Assembly: GCA_021771815.1 (NCBI GenBank)
Contig: JAETOE010000011.1
Span: forward strand, 25,105 to 89,104
DNA length: 64,000 nt
Direction of reading: 5' to 3'
Origin: Roseburia hominis
GTDB lineage: Bacteria; Bacillota; Clostridia; Lachnospirales; Lachnospiraceae
The translations under genes were made by a program, and so were the position numbers. Shown in pieces: positions 33,815 through 45,114 of this stretch (positions are counted from its first letter, which is position 1; each line of letters starts with the position of its first letter). The notes under the pieces were generated by a model. The model was not told where the DNA came from, did no database searches, and saw only the letters and a list, made by a program, of their open reading frames with translations.

Positions 33815-35014
33815 ATGTATAACGTGAGAAATGTAACCGATGATATCGTATGGGTCGGCGCAAGCGACAGAAGACTCGCGCTGTTTGAAAATATTTTCCC
33901 GATTCCGCGCGGCGTGTCCTATAATTCCTATGTGTTGTTGGACGAGAAGACAGTGCTGCTTGACACAGTAGACGCGGGAGTGGCGGGACAGTTCTTTGAA
34001 AATCTGGAGCATGTATTGGGCGGACGGAAGCTGGATTATCTGGTGGTGAACCACATGGAGCCGGATCACTGCGCGATGATCGGCGATATTGTGCGCAGAT
34101 ATCCCGAGGTGCAGGTGGTCGGCAACGCGAAGACATTTACAATGATGAAGCAGTTTTTCGGAACGGATTTCGCGGAACGTGCGGTGACAGTAAAAGAGGG
34201 GGACACGCTCTCGAGCGGAAAGCACACGCTTCATTTCGTGATGGCGCCGATGGTGCACTGGCCGGAGGCTATGGTGACTTATGATGAGATGGACAAGGTT
34301 CTTTTTTCGGCGGACGGATTCGGAACTTTCGGTGCGTTAAACGGCAACATTTTCGCGGACGAAGTAGACTTTGACCGCGACTGGCTGGACGATGCGAGAC
34401 GCTATTACACGAACATTGTCGGCAAGTACGGCGCATCGGTGCAGGCGCTGCTTAAGAAGGCGGCAGGGCTCGATATCGCAGTAATCTGCCCGCTGCACGG
34501 TCCGGTATGGAGAGAGAATCTCGATTACATTCTGGAGAAATATCAGAAGTGGAGTACTTATGAGTCGGAGGATCAGGCGGTTGTCATTATGTATGCTTCG
34601 ATGTACGGAAATACGGCGTCGGCAGCGGATGCGCTTGCCGGAAGGCTTGCGGCGAAGGGTGTGAAGAAGATCGCGGTCTACGATGTTTCCAACACGCATG
34701 TCTCCGAGCTGATCAGCGAAATTTTCCGCGCGAGCCATCTGGTATTTGCGGCGCCGACCTACAACGCGGGCATTTATCCGGTGATGGATAATCTGCTTTC
34801 CGATATGAAGGCACTGGCGGTCCAGAAGAAGACCGTAGCCCTGATGGAGAACGGCACATGGGCAGCTATGACAGCGAAGCAGATGCGTGAGAAGCTTTCT
34901 GAGCTTAAGGATATGACGATCCTCGATGCGCAGGTAACGGTCAAGTCGTCGATGGCGGCAGACCAGGCGGATGAGCTGGAAGCGTTTGCGGATGCGATTG
35001 TGGAGAGTATGTAA
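33815..35014 (+). CDS. FprA family flavodiiron protein (A-type flavoprotein)
   Basis: 399 residues. The N-terminal metallo-beta-lactamase-type domain (to about 245) has the diiron ligand motif NHMEPDH and FSADGFGTFG, CPLHGPVW. The C-terminal flavodoxin domain (about 250-399) begins VIMYASMYGNTASAADAL, with the FMN phosphate loop. Flavodiiron proteins reduce oxygen to water, or nitric oxide to nitrous oxide, in strict anaerobes. The electron donor (rubredoxin type) is not in the window. GAAGGAG precedes the start. Confidence 0.95.
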   Translation: MYNVRNVTDDIVWVGASDRRLALFENIFPIPRGVSYNSYVLLDEKTVLLDTVDAGVAGQFFENLEHVLGGRKLDYLVVNHMEPDHCAMIGDIVRRYPEVQVVGNAKTFTMMKQFFGTDFAERAVTVKEGDTLSSGKHTLHFVMAPMVHWPEAMVTYDEMDKVLFSADGFGTFGALNGNIFADEVDFDRDWLDDARRYYTNIVGKYGASVQALLKKAAGLDIAVICPLHGPVWRENLDYILEKYQKWSTYESEDQAVVIMYASMYGNTASAADALAGRLAAKGVKKIAVYDVSNTHVSELISEIFRASHLVFAAPTYNAGIYPVMDNLLSDMKALAVQKKTVALMENGTWAAMTAKQMREKLSELKDMTILDAQVTVKSSMAADQADELEAFADAIVESM

Positions 35015-35042
35015 GAGAATAAAATGCATTTATTTCGGAAAG

Positions 35043-35083
35043 AGTATAGAAGTGTAATTTGCCTCTATACTTTTTCTTTTTTT
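35043..35083 (+). terminator. Terminator after the flavodiiron gene
   Basis: AGTATAGA (35043-35050) pairs with TCTATACT (35064-35071), followed by TTTTTCTTTTTTT. Confidence 0.8.
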
Positions 35084-35202
35084 GCCGGTTAGAATTTGTA
35101 ATAAAGAGATATTGAATATTATAAACAACTGATTGTTTGTGTGTAAGAAATATATTATAATTTATATAAAAACTAGGACTTTAAGGGAAAGGAGATTTAT
35201 TG

Positions 35203-35946
35203 ATGCTGAAAAACAAAGTGGCAGTAATCACCGGAGGAACACGCGGTATCGGGTATGCAACGGTAAAGAAGTTCCTGGAAAATGGAGCAAAAGTAGTATT
35301 GTTCGGTTCACGTCAGGAAACCGTAGACAAGGCACTTGCTTCTTTAAAGGGGGAGAACCCGGAATGGGAAGTGTCTGGAGCATGGCCGAATCTGAGTAAA
35401 GCCGATGAAGTTGCAAAAGAGATTGAACTGGTAAAAGAAAAGTACGGGAGAATCGACATTCTGATCAATAATGCAGGTATCTCCGACAGCACAAAGATCG
35501 ACGATTACACATCTGAGAAGTTTGCGGAGATCATGCAGTTAAATGTCAATGCAATCATGAACAGCGTGATGCCAACTGTAAAGATTATGAAAGAACAGGG
35601 CGGCGGTGTAATTCTGAATACCAGCTCTATGGTCAGTATCTGTGGACAGCCGAGCGGAGTTGCATATCCGACCAGCAAATCAGCAGTAAACGGACTCACC
35701 TGGTCGCTGGCAAGGGAATTAGGTCCAAGCCATATCCGCGTAAATGCAGTAGCGCCTGGAATTACGAAGACCGATATGGTGGCGGCGCTTCCGGATGAGA
35801 TGATCCAGCCATTGATCAAAGCGATTCCGCTGCGTCGTGTGGGAGAAGCGGAAGATATTGCAAATGCGTTCCTGTTCCTGGCAAGTGATATGGCAAGTTA
35901 TGTAACGGGCGAAATCTTGTCTGTTGATGGTGCAATGAGAACTTAA
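35203..35946 (+). CDS. Short-chain dehydrogenase/reductase (SDR), possibly hydroxysteroid-type
   Basis: 247 residues from ATG 35203, which follows AAAGGAG. Classical SDR motifs: cofactor loop TGGTRGIG, NNAG, catalytic Ser in NTSSMVS, and YPTSK (Tyr and Lys). It ends in a GEILSVDGA-type C-terminus. Overall layout resembles bile-acid hydroxysteroid dehydrogenases of the BaiA type as well as general 3-oxoacyl-ACP reductase-like SDRs; the substrate cannot be assigned. Gene stands alone between two terminators. Confidence 0.88.
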   Translation: MLKNKVAVITGGTRGIGYATVKKFLENGAKVVLFGSRQETVDKALASLKGENPEWEVSGAWPNLSKADEVAKEIELVKEKYGRIDILINNAGISDSTKIDDYTSEKFAEIMQLNVNAIMNSVMPTVKIMKEQGGGVILNTSSMVSICGQPSGVAYPTSKSAVNGLTWSLARELGPSHIRVNAVAPGITKTDMVAALPDEMIQPLIKAIPLRRVGEAEDIANAFLFLASDMASYVTGEILSVDGAMRT

Positions 35947-35979
35947 GTCCCAATTTTAGTTTCCGTTTTGTCGGTATAG

Positions 35980-36010
35980 CGGAGGAGGCGTTTTGCTTCC
36001 TCCGTTTTTT
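35980..36010 (+). terminator. Terminator after the SDR gene
   Basis: CGGAGGA (35980-35986) pairs with TCCTCCG (35998-36004), followed by six T. Confidence 0.9.
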
Positions 36011-36050
36011 ACAAGAAAAAGCGAACATCTGTTTGCAAATATAAATATAT

Positions 36051-36118
36051 ATGGTATAATGTCGTCAGACATTATACGCGCCGAAGTGCGCATCGGTCGT
36101 CCACGGCGAATGCCATGG
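36051..36118. repeat. Structured repeat, copy A
   Basis: A single copy of the 81-base-family element found twice in tandem at 43158-43325. Its first hairpin has arms GTATAATGTC and GACATTATAC around GTCA; the other copies have C and G at the fifth paired position where this copy has A and T, so pairing is kept. The final CCATAGACG stem of the family is absent here. Confidence 0.8.
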
Positions 36119-36202
36119 GCGGTAATGGGAATTGAACATGCAGAAAATGTGCAAGATGGTAGATGGGAGATTTTTTGGAGAGTTAGAAAGGAAGTGATGA
36201 AA

Positions 36203-37300
36203 ATGAGAATAAAAGATGAGCTTGAATTGAAAGAATATGATATTGAACCTTTGTATGGTCAAGTAAGTAAAATTGTTGACAATGCACGTTTTAATGCGTT
36301 TAAACAGGTGAACTTTTTGCAGATACTTACTAATTTGTTGATTGGGAGACAGATTGTTGAAGATGAACAGCAAGGAAATGTTCGTGCAAAGTATGGAAAA
36401 TCTATTTTAAAAAAGTTATCTGTTAGGCTAACAGAAAGATATGGACGAGGCTTTTCTGTTGACAACTTGGAAAACATGAGGAAATTCTACTTAAAATTTG
36501 GTGACAGAATTTCCGAATCAGTGCTTCGGAAATTAGAAAAATTAAAATCCGAATCAATGCTTCGGATTTTGGGGCAGGAAGAAATTCCATATAAACTGAC
36601 GTGGACACATTATTTGATTTTGATGAGAATCGAGAATATAGCAGAAAGGGATTTTTATGAGGTAGAAGCTTATAATGAAGGGTGGGATTATAGAACTTTG
36701 CAAAGACAGTATAATTCTAGTCTTTATGAGAGATTGGCTTTGAGCAGGAATAAAGATTCGGTATTGCAGTTGTCGTGTCAGGGAAATGTGATAAAGAGAC
36801 CGGAAGATTTATTAAAACAGCCGACAGTGCTAGAATTTTTAGGATTAGAAGAAAAATCAGAATATGTGGAAAGTGATTTAGAGGCAGCAATTATTGATAA
36901 GTTGCAAGCATTTCTTATGGAAATGGGGAAAGGTTTTCTTTTTGAAAAGAGACAGAAAAGATTTACTTTTGATGAAGATAACTACTATGTAGATCTTGTA
37001 CTATATAACCGTTTGCTCCGATGTTATGTATTGATAGATTTGAAAGTAGATACATTAACACATCAGGATTTGGGACAGATGCAAATGTATGTTAATTATT
37101 ATGATCGAGAGGTGCGTACTGAATTTGAAAACCCAACAATAGGAATATTGCTTTGCAAAGAGAATAAAGAGGCGATGGTAAAATTAACTTTACCACCCGA
37201 TGCCAATATTTATGCATCAGAATACAAACTATATTTGCCAGATAAAAAATTGCTCCAGGACAAGTTAAAGGAATGGCTTGAAGAAGCAGATTGTATGTAG
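36203..37300 (+). CDS. DUF1016 (YhcG-type) PD-(D/E)XK nuclease-fold protein
   Basis: 365 residues from ATG 36203 (spacing from AAGGA is best); an ATG at 36197 is also in frame. Family markers are LNALIGRQIV-type LLIGRQIVEDEQ, GRGFSVDNLENMRKFY, and the C-terminal nuclease-like core FDEDNYYVDLVLYNRLLRCYVLIDLK. Some DUF1016 proteins are linked to restriction or mobile-element functions. The region 36.1-38.1 kb is clearly AT-rich compared with its neighbours, as after horizontal transfer. It overlaps the 5' end of the broken ATPase gene. Confidence 0.9.
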   Translation: MRIKDELELKEYDIEPLYGQVSKIVDNARFNAFKQVNFLQILTNLLIGRQIVEDEQQGNVRAKYGKSILKKLSVRLTERYGRGFSVDNLENMRKFYLKFGDRISESVLRKLEKLKSESMLRILGQEEIPYKLTWTHYLILMRIENIAERDFYEVEAYNEGWDYRTLQRQYNSSLYERLALSRNKDSVLQLSCQGNVIKRPEDLLKQPTVLEFLGLEEKSEYVESDLEAAIIDKLQAFLMEMGKGFLFEKRQKRFTFDEDNYYVDLVLYNRLLRCYVLIDLKVDTLTHQDLGQMQMYVNYYDREVRTEFENPTIGILLCKENKEAMVKLTLPPDANIYASEYKLYLPDKKLLQDKLKEWLEEADCM

Positions 37301-38113
37301 TGGCGTGTTTAATTATAAGTGGATAAGAGAGGAGAAAAATATATATGAGAGTAAGGCAGAATTGTTAAACGCTTTAGAATTTGGTAGTGTTGATTCAGAA
37401 TCAGAGAAAGATTTAGATAGTAAGTTTATTAAAACGAAGGATTTTAATGATTTTATTAAGCCTCAAAAAGCGTTGGTACTTGGATCAAAGGGATCAGGGA
37501 AAAGTGCTTTATTTCAAATGCTTGCTAAATATGAAGACAGTGCTAGAAAATTAGCAGACTTGAAAAAAAGTGAAGCGTTAATTGTTACAGGAACTGGATT
37601 TAATGATATTAAAGAGCTTCAAACAGATGATTTTAAAAAGTTGTTAAGACAAAAGGAAGAAGAGAAGCAACGGTAATAAATTGGTCATTGGCTAGAATAA
37701 CTGATGGGTTAGGTGGCAAATATCCAAGAGAATTAATAAATTTATCGAATTACGCAAAGGAAGCGCAAACAGCAATTAGTGGATTTGAAGAGGGATGCTT
37801 AATTAGCGGAAGTGCAATAAAAAACGCTTTTAATAAAGTATCTGTTACAAAGCGTGATACATATCTAAGTGATTTTCCCTCATTAAGAACGCATTTTGAA
37901 AGATTTAGAGGTAAAGATACTGCGAAATATACAAGAGTATCATTAGGAAAATTAATGGATGGATTGGAGCCTTCAGGAGATGAAATGATTAGACGTTTGT
38001 ATGAAACGGGAATGTTAGAGGCACAACACGGGAAAGGTTCTGCAGATAGTAGCTTTGAAGTGCCTAAATTATTTCGTTTTGGGTTGGGTCTGGTATTAAG
38101 AGGAAGACCATAA
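37278..38113 (+). pseudogene. Broken P-loop ATPase (Sll1717-type)
   Basis: Two open pieces of what looks like one gene. The first (37278-37676) has the Walker A motif LGSKGSGKSALF and then stops after KEEEKQR. The second (from about 37679, NWSLARITDGLGGKYPRELI) carries the C-terminal part of the P-loop ATPase Sll1717-like family and ends at 38113. The middle, with Walker B, is missing and the frames differ, so an internal deletion with a frame change is likely. The first piece overlaps the DUF1016 gene by 23 bases, suggesting the pair once worked together, perhaps in defence. Confidence 0.7.
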
Positions 38114-38155
38114 AATAAAAAAACAATTATAAATGTATTCATAAAGGAGAATTTC

Positions 38156-40138
38156 ATGGATCATTTTGTACTGCATTCACAATACAAGCCCACCGGCGAC
38201 CAGCCGCAGGCGATCGAGGCGCTTGTCCGTGGTTTTAAGGAGGGCAATCAGTTTCAGACGCTGCTTGGTGTGACGGGATCGGGCAAGACCTTTACGATGG
38301 CGAATGTTATCGAGCAGCTCAATAAGCCGACGCTCATTATTTCACATAATAAGACGCTGGCGGCGCAGCTTTACGGTGAATTCAAGGAGTTTTTTCCGGA
38401 AAATGCGGTAGAATATTTTGTGTCCTACTACGATTATTATCAGCCGGAGGCGTATGTGCCGCAGACGGACACATACATCGCTAAGGACTCAGCGATCAAT
38501 GAAGAAATTGATAAGCTGCGCTTATCCGCAACGGCTGCGCTCGTGGAACGGAAGGATGTGATCGTCGTCGCTTCGGTTTCCTGTATCTACGGTCTGGGCA
38601 GCCCGGACGACTATCTGGGGATGATGGTATCTTTACGCCCGGGGATGGAGAAGGACAGGGATGAGGTCATCCGCGCGCTGATCGACATCCAGTACACGAG
38701 AAATGAGATGGATTTTCACCGCGGTACATTCCGGGTGCGCGGCGACGTGCTTGAGATTTTTCCGGCGAACTACGGAGATACGGCGATCCGCGTAGAGTTT
38801 TTTGGAGACGAGATTGACCGCATCACGGAGATTGATGTGCTCACCGGAGAAATCAAGTGCAGGCTGGAGCATTTTGCAGTGTTTCCGGCGTCGCACTATG
38901 TCGTGCCTCAGGAGAAGATACTTCGGGCGTGCGGGGACATCGAGGTGGAGCTTGAGGAACGCGTCAGGTATTTCAAAGGAGAGGATAAGCTCTTAGAGGC
39001 GCAGCGCATTGCGGAGCGCACGAACTTTGATATCGAGATGCTCAAGGAGACGGGCTTCTGCAGCGGGATCGAGAACTACTCGAGGCACCTTGCGGGACTT
39101 CCGGCGGGAGCAACGCCGCACACGCTGATGGACTATTTTAAGGATGACTACCTGATCATTGTTGACGAGTCGCATATTACGATCCCGCAGGTACGCGGAA
39201 TGTACGCGGGCGACCAGTCCAGAAAGAGTACGCTTGTGGATTACGGTTTCCGGCTTCCGTCGGCAAAGGATAACCGTCCTTTGAATTTTGAAGAATTTGA
39301 GAGTAAAATAGACCAGATGCTGTTCGTTTCCGCAACGCCGAATGTCTACGAGGAGGAACACGAGCTGCTGCGGACGGAGCAGATTATCCGCCCGACGGGA
39401 TTGCTTGATCCTGAAGTTGTCGTGCGTCCGGTGGAGGGACAGATCGACGATCTCATCGGCGAGGTCAATAAGGAGATAAAGGATCATCACAAGATTTTGA
39501 TTACGACGCTGACGAAGAAGATGGCGGAAGATCTGACCGATTATATGCGCGAGCTTGGCATCCGTGTGAAGTATCTGCACTCGGATATTGATACGCTGGA
39601 GCGTGCGGAGATTATTCGTGATCTACGTCTGGATGTCTTCGACGTGCTTGTCGGCATCAACCTGCTCCGCGAGGGGCTTGATATACCGGAGATTACACTT
39701 GTAGCAATTCTGGATGCAGACAAGGAGGGCTTTCTTCGTTCGGAGACGTCACTCATTCAGACGATCGGGCGCGCGGCGCGAAACAGCGAGGGACATGTTA
39801 TCATGTACGCGGATTCGATCACCGATTCCATGCGCGTCGCCATCGAGGAGACGGAGCGTAGGCGCAGGATCCAGCAGGAGTACAACGAGGCGCACGGTAT
39901 TACACCGACGACGATTCAGAAATCGGTGCGCGAGCTGATTTCCGTGTCGAAGAAGGTCGCCAAGGAGGAAATGAATTTCAAGAAGGATCCGGAGTCAATG
40001 AATAAGTCGGAACTTACGAAGCTGATTGCCGATATTCAGAAGAAGATGGAGAAGGCTGCAGCGGATCTGAACTTCGAGGCTGCGGCGGAGTACCGCGACA
40101 AGATGATCGAACTGAAAGGGATGCTGCGTGATCTGTAA
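38156..40138 (+). CDS. uvrB: Excinuclease ABC subunit UvrB
   Basis: 660 residues, normal length. Walker [11 protein letters not shown] is at about 38-47; the beta-hairpin that inserts into damaged DNA includes [11 protein letters not shown]; the helicase motifs [12 protein letters not shown] and the C-terminal UVR domain ([16 protein letters not shown]) are all present. It verifies DNA damage delivered by UvrA and recruits UvrC. AAAGGAG precedes the start. uvrA follows 93 bases downstream. Confidence 0.98.
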   Translation: MDHFVLHSQYKPTGDQPQAIEALVRGFKEGNQFQTLLGVTGSGKTFTMANVIEQLNKPTLIISHNKTLAAQLYGEFKEFFPENAVEYFVSYYDYYQPEAYVPQTDTYIAKDSAINEEIDKLRLSATAALVERKDVIVVASVSCIYGLGSPDDYLGMMVSLRPGMEKDRDEVIRALIDIQYTRNEMDFHRGTFRVRGDVLEIFPANYGDTAIRVEFFGDEIDRITEIDVLTGEIKCRLEHFAVFPASHYVVPQEKILRACGDIEVELEERVRYFKGEDKLLEAQRIAERTNFDIEMLKETGFCSGIENYSRHLAGLPAGATPHTLMDYFKDDYLIIVDESHITIPQVRGMYAGDQSRKSTLVDYGFRLPSAKDNRPLNFEEFESKIDQMLFVSATPNVYEEEHELLRTEQIIRPTGLLDPEVVVRPVEGQIDDLIGEVNKEIKDHHKILITTLTKKMAEDLTDYMRELGIRVKYLHSDIDTLERAEIIRDLRLDVFDVLVGINLLREGLDIPEITLVAILDADKEGFLRSETSLIQTIGRAARNSEGHVIMYADSITDSMRVAIEETERRRRIQQEYNEAHGITPTTIQKSVRELISVSKKVAKEEMNFKKDPESMNKSELTKLIADIQKKMEKAAADLNFEAAAEYRDKMIELKGMLRDL

Positions 40139-40231
40139 AAGGGGGGCTGCTTCTGCAGGCGGTGCATGATACGGCGTGTGCCTGCACGATAATTTTTACG
40201 CCCGCGGCATATTTGAAAGGATAGAGAAATC

Positions 40232-43105
40232 ATGAAGAAGACATCTGAGAGAAAATATATTAAGATCAGAGGCGCGAATGAGCACAATCTGAAGAATATT
40301 GATGTGGACATTCCAAGAGACGAATTCGTTGTGCTGACCGGGCTTTCCGGTTCCGGCAAATCATCGCTTGCATTTGATACGATTTATGCGGAAGGACAGC
40401 GGCGTTATATGGAGTCGCTCTCCTCCTACGCAAGACAGTTCTTAGGGCAGATGGAAAAGCCGAATGTCGAGAAGATCGAGGGGCTTTCTCCGGCAATTTC
40501 CATCGACCAGAAATCCACGAATCGCAATCCGCGTTCCACGGTGGGAACGGTGACTGAAATCTATGATTATTTTCGCCTCTTGTACGCGCGGATCGGTATT
40601 CCGCACTGCCCGAAGTGCGGTAAGGAGATCAAGAAGCAGACGGTAGATCAGATGGTAGACCAGATCATGGCATTGCCGGAGCGCACGAAGATACAGCTTC
40701 TGGCTCCTGTTGTGCGCGGGCGTAAGGGCGAGCACCAGAAGCTTTTTGAGCAGGCAAAGCGAAGCGGTTACGTGCGTGTGATCGTTGATGGAAGCATGTA
40801 TGAGCTGACTGAGGAAATCAAGCTTGATAAGAATAAGAAACATAATATTGAGATCGTTGTGGACCGTCTTATGGTAAAAGAAGGCATTGAGAAGCGTCTC
40901 GCAGATTCCATTGAAAATGTGCTTGAACTGGCGGAAGGATTGATGACGCTGGATATTATTGACGGCGGGCAGATTCAGTTTTCAGAGAGCTTTTCCTGTC
41001 CGGACTGCGGGATCAGTATCGGCGAGATCGAGCCGCGCAGCTTTTCGTTCAACAATCCGTTCGGTGCGTGCCCGACCTGTTTTGGACTCGGGTATAAGAT
41101 GGAGTTTGACGAAGACCTTATGATACCGGACAAACGGCTGTCCATCGCGCAGGGGGCGATTCAGGTCATGGGCTGGCAGTCCTGCAACGACCCGTCCAGT
41201 TTTACCTATGCGGTCTTAAAGGCGCTGACGGAGGCATATGATTTTTCGCTTGAGACGCCGTATTGTGACTATCCGCAGGAGATTCAGGATATTCTGATTC
41301 ACGGAACCGGCGGAAGAGAGGTCAAGGTTCATTATAAGGGGCAGCGCGGCGAAGGCGTGTATGATGTAGCGTTTGAGGGACTACTTAAGAATGTACAGCG
41401 CAAGTATCGTGAGACAAGCTCGGATGTCATGAAACAGGAATATGAGCAGTTCATGCGAATCACACCATGCGAAGAATGTAAGGGACAGCGTTTGAAGAAG
41501 GAGTCGCTTTCCGTTACAGTCGCGGATAAGAATATTTATGAAATGACGTCTATGTCGGTCAAAGTGCTCAAGAAATTTGTGGACAATATGGAATTGAACA
41601 AACAGCAGCATCTGATCGGCGATCAGATTTTAAAGGAGATTCGTGCGCGGGTCGGCTTTTTAAATGAAGTGGGACTGGATTATCTGTCGCTTTCGAGGGC
41701 GACAGGAACGCTCTCCGGCGGCGAGGCGCAGCGTATCCGTCTCGCAACGCAGATCGGGTCGGGACTGGTCGGTGTCGCTTATATTCTGGACGAGCCGTCG
41801 ATCGGACTGCATCAGCGTGACAACGATAAGCTTCTGGGAGCACTCAAGAATCTGAAAGATATGGGAAATACATTGATTGTCGTAGAGCACGACGAAGATA
41901 CGATGCTCGCCGCAGATTATATCGTGGACATTGGACCGGGAGCGGGTTCGCACGGCGGTGAGGTCGTGGCGTGCGGTACGGCAGAGGAGATCATGAAGAA
42001 CCCCGATTCTATTACGGGCGCTTACTTAAGCGGCAAGATTAAGATTCCGGTTCCGACGGAGCGCAGAAAGCCGACCGGATATCTGACGATCAAGGGGGCA
42101 AGGGAGAATAATCTTAAGAATATCAATGTGAAGATTCCGCTGGGTATCATGACCTGCATTACCGGTGTATCCGGTTCGGGAAAGAGCTCCCTGACGAACG
42201 AGATTCTCTACAAGAGGCTCGCAAGAGACCTGAACCGGGCGCGCTGCATTCCGGGGAAGCACACGGAGATTCTCGGCATCGAGCAGCTCGACAAGGTCAT
42301 CGACATCGACCAGTCGCCGATCGGCAGGACGCCGCGCTCCAATCCGGCGACCTACACCGGGGTGTTCGATATGATCCGTGATCTTTTTGCGGCGACGCCG
42401 GATGCGAAAGCGAAGGGCTATAAGAAGGGTAGATTCAGTTTTAACGTCAAGGGAGGACGCTGCGAGGCATGTGCCGGAGACGGTATCTTAAAGATTGAGA
42501 TGCATTTCCTGCCGGATGTTTATGTGCCGTGCGAGGTATGCGAGGGAAAACGCTACAACCGGGAGACGCTTGAGGTAAAGTACAAGGGAAAGAGCATTTA
42601 CGATGTGCTTGACATGACGGTTGAGGAGGCGTTGGAGTTCTTTAAGAATGTGCCGTCGATTCACCGGAAGATTCAGACGCTCTACGATGTAGGACTTTCT
42701 TATGTGAAGCTCGGGCAGCCTTCCACGGAGCTTTCGGGAGGCGAGGCGCAGCGTATTAAGCTTGCGACGGAGCTGTCAAAGCGCAGTACCGGAAAGACCA
42801 TATATATCCTGGATGAGCCGACGACGGGACTTCATTTTGCCGATGTGCATAAGCTGATTGAGATATTGCGCAGATTGTCCGAGGGCGGCAATACGGTCGT
42901 TGTCATTGAGCATAATCTGGACGTGATCAAGACGGCGGATTATATTATTGATATGGGGCCGGAAGGAGGCGACGGCGGCGGAACCGTGATCGCGCAGGGG
43001 ACGCCGGAGGAAGTTGCAGAAGTTCCGGAATCTTATACCGGACAGTATGTAAAGAAATATCTCTTTTCAAAACCGAAAAAGTCGGAAAAGTCAGAAAATT
43101 CATAA
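40232..43105 (+). CDS. uvrA: Excinuclease ABC subunit UvrA
   Basis: 957 residues. Two ABC ATPase modules: Walker [13 protein letters not shown] near residue 30 and [12 protein letters not shown] near 645; signature sequences [11 protein letters not shown] and [11 protein letters not shown]. Zinc modules CPKCGKE and CPDC/CPTC in the first half and CEAC/CEVC in the second. UvrA dimers find bulky DNA lesions in nucleotide excision repair and load UvrB. Start after AAGGATAG. It ends before the tandem structured repeat. Confidence 0.98.
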   Translation: MKKTSERKYIKIRGANEHNLKNIDVDIPRDEFVVLTGLSGSGKSSLAFDTIYAEGQRRYMESLSSYARQFLGQMEKPNVEKIEGLSPAISIDQKSTNRNPRSTVGTVTEIYDYFRLLYARIGIPHCPKCGKEIKKQTVDQMVDQIMALPERTKIQLLAPVVRGRKGEHQKLFEQAKRSGYVRVIVDGSMYELTEEIKLDKNKKHNIEIVVDRLMVKEGIEKRLADSIENVLELAEGLMTLDIIDGGQIQFSESFSCPDCGISIGEIEPRSFSFNNPFGACPTCFGLGYKMEFDEDLMIPDKRLSIAQGAIQVMGWQSCNDPSSFTYAVLKALTEAYDFSLETPYCDYPQEIQDILIHGTGGREVKVHYKGQRGEGVYDVAFEGLLKNVQRKYRETSSDVMKQEYEQFMRITPCEECKGQRLKKESLSVTVADKNIYEMTSMSVKVLKKFVDNMELNKQQHLIGDQILKEIRARVGFLNEVGLDYLSLSRATGTLSGGEAQRIRLATQIGSGLVGVAYILDEPSIGLHQRDNDKLLGALKNLKDMGNTLIVVEHDEDTMLAADYIVDIGPGAGSHGGEVVACGTAEEIMKNPDSITGAYLSGKIKIPVPTERRKPTGYLTIKGARENNLKNINVKIPLGIMTCITGVSGSGKSSLTNEILYKRLARDLNRARCIPGKHTEILGIEQLDKVIDIDQSPIGRTPRSNPATYTGVFDMIRDLFAATPDAKAKGYKKGRFSFNVKGGRCEACAGDGILKIEMHFLPDVYVPCEVCEGKRYNRETLEVKYKGKSIYDVLDMTVEEALEFFKNVPSIHRKIQTLYDVGLSYVKLGQPSTELSGGEAQRIKLATELSKRSTGKTIYILDEPTTGLHFADVHKLIEILRRLSEGGNTVVVIEHNLDVIKTADYIIDMGPEGGDGGGTVIAQGTPEEVAEVPESYTGQYVKKYLFSKPKKSEKSENS

Positions 43106-43157
43106 GATTCACAAAATTCACATGATTCTCGGCTTATAGTTGTAAAATTATGACGAA

Positions 43158-43325
43158 TATGGTATCATGTCGTCAGACATGATACGCGCCGAAGTGCGCA
43201 TCGGTCGCCCACGGCGAATGCCATAGACGCAGACCGTCTATGGTATCATGTCGTCAGACATGATACGCGCCGAAGTGTGCATCGGTCGCCCACGGCGAAT
43301 GCCATAGACGCAGACCGTCTATGGC
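43158..43325. repeat. Tandem structured repeat, two copies of an 81-base unit
   Basis: Copies begin at about 43158 and 43239 (81-base period). Each copy has four potential stems: GTATCATGTC/GACATGATAC around GTCA; GCGC/GCGC around CGAAGT; TCGCC/GGCGA around CAC; CCATAGACG/CGTCTATGG around CAGAC. In the second copy the GCGC arm is GTGC, a wobble that keeps the pair. A third, shorter copy is at 36051-36118. The element is intergenic, between uvrA and the chemoreceptor, and has no ORF. It resembles a REP-type element. Confidence 0.85.
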
Positions 43326-43410
43326 ATTCTGTTAATATGTGTTATATATGTTGGAGTGTGTAAAGCGGACGCAATTCAAAGAGTATGCATAATTAAACAG
43401 GAGAAGAAGT

Positions 43411-45114
43411 ATGGGGAAAAAAAGAGAAAACGAAACAGAAAATCTGAGTAAGACAAGCCAGTCTGTGAAATTGAAGAGAATCGTGAAGGACACTTATCGG
43501 GTGGTGCTTATCGGAGTGGCGCTTCTCGTATTGTTTATAGGAGTGAATGTAGTGGTATTCATGGTCAACAGCGAGCGTCTGGAGAGTACAATGTTCCTAA
43601 ATCAGTATCGTCTCGGTTCTAAGACACTGGCTTCGGAGGTGCAGTCTTATGCTGTAACGGGAAAGGAGGTATACTATAACAATTACATAAAGGAATTGAA
43701 CGAGGATAAGAACCGTGACATCGCATGGGCGGGTCTTAAGAAGAATGATATTACGAAGGAAGAGTGGGCTATACTGGAAGAAATCGCAGAGATGTCGAAT
43801 GGGCTGGTGCCTCTTGAGGAGGAGGCGATAGAGCATGCTTCCAAGGGGGAATTAGAAGAGGCCATGGCACTGGTATTTGGCGTGGAATATGAGGAAACAC
43901 TGCAGAAGATCAGCACAATGACCGATGAGGGTATTGAGAAGATTCAGAGCAGAATGGAAAGCAAGAGCAATTTGCTCAATGTGATTATGTTAGTCACAGG
44001 TGTGATGTTTATCGCATCATTCTTTTACATTGTAAAGAAGATTATCGACACAGCAAAGTTCGCCGAAAAGGAACTTTTGAACCCGATTATAAAGGTATCC
44101 GAGCAGATGACAGAACTTGCGCAGGGACGCTTTGATATGGAAATGGATATGAAAGCAGACGACAGCGAGGTTGGAAGAATGGTGGAAGCTATTGCTTTTA
44201 TGAAAGAAAATTTTGCGAATATGATTATCGAGATTTCGGCGGTGCTTGGCTCTATGGGAGACGGTCGGTATAACGTTGAGATTACGCAGGAATATGTTGG
44301 CGAATTTGTAAGGATTAAAGAATCGCTGCTAAAGATTGTCGAAGATATGAAAGGGACGTTAAGGACGATTCAGCAGGTATCGCAGGAGCTGGATGGCGGT
44401 GCTGAACAGCTTGCGAAGGCTGCCATTGACCTGGCGGAGGGAAGTACTGTACAGGCAGGCAAAGTTTCCACTGTCGCTGAAATGATCGATGAGATGACAA
44501 GAGGCATAGAGAAAGAGGCTGATGCGGCAAATGAGACGGTGAAGATAGCATCTGAGGCAGGGGAAACTCTGATGGAAGGCAATATGAAGATGCAGGAGTT
44601 AAAGACTGCAATTGGGGAAATTAGCAATTGTTCAGAGAAGATAGGAACGATTATCGGAACGATTCAGGAAATCGCGAATCAGACGAACTTGCTATCCCTG
44701 AACGCGGCAATTGAAGCGGCCCGCGCTGGTGAAGCGGGCAAGGGCTTCGCTGTTGTAGCGGATCAGGTCAAAAATCTTGCAGAGGAGTCTGCGAAGGCGG
44801 CTGGGGAGACTACGAAGCTGATAGAGATGACAATTCAGGCGGTAGATAAGGGAATTACAATCGCAGACGAGACAGCAGAAAATATGCAGGGTGTTATGGA
44901 GGGGGCGAGAATTGCAACCGAAAAGATGCAGGAAGTGGCTGAATCCTTAAAGCTGGAAGCACAGAATATGCATGAGATTGACCAGAATATAACGAAGGTG
45001 GCTGAAGTCGTGGACAATAACTCTGCAACATCCCAGGAGACGGCGGCTGTCAGTGAAGAACAGTCAGCACAGGTGGCAACGATGGTTCAGATGATGGAAC
45101 AATTTGAAATTTAA
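43411..45114 (+). CDS. Methyl-accepting chemotaxis protein
   Basis: 567 residues. Membrane segments at about 31-52 and 189-208 flank an external sensing region of about 135 residues, likely a four-helix bundle with unknown ligand. A HAMP domain follows (about 210-265), then the long coiled-coil signalling domain with the conserved hairpin tip [20 protein letters not shown]. It ends at the C-terminus without a CheR-binding pentapeptide I recognise. It feeds CheA/CheW to control flagellar rotation. AGGAG precedes the start. Confidence 0.95.
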   Translation: MGKKRENETENLSKTSQSVKLKRIVKDTYRVVLIGVALLVLFIGVNVVVFMVNSERLESTMFLNQYRLGSKTLASEVQSYAVTGKEVYYNNYIKELNEDKNRDIAWAGLKKNDITKEEWAILEEIAEMSNGLVPLEEEAIEHASKGELEEAMALVFGVEYEETLQKISTMTDEGIEKIQSRMESKSNLLNVIMLVTGVMFIASFFYIVKKIIDTAKFAEKELLNPIIKVSEQMTELAQGRFDMEMDMKADDSEVGRMVEAIAFMKENFANMIIEISAVLGSMGDGRYNVEITQEYVGEFVRIKESLLKIVEDMKGTLRTIQQVSQELDGGAEQLAKAAIDLAEGSTVQAGKVSTVAEMIDEMTRGIEKEADAANETVKIASEAGETLMEGNMKMQELKTAIGEISNCSEKIGTIIGTIQEIANQTNLLSLNAAIEAARAGEAGKGFAVVADQVKNLAEESAKAAGETTKLIEMTIQAVDKGITIADETAENMQGVMEGARIATEKMQEVAESLKLEAQNMHEIDQNITKVAEVVDNNSATSQETAAVSEEQSAQVATMVQMMEQFEI

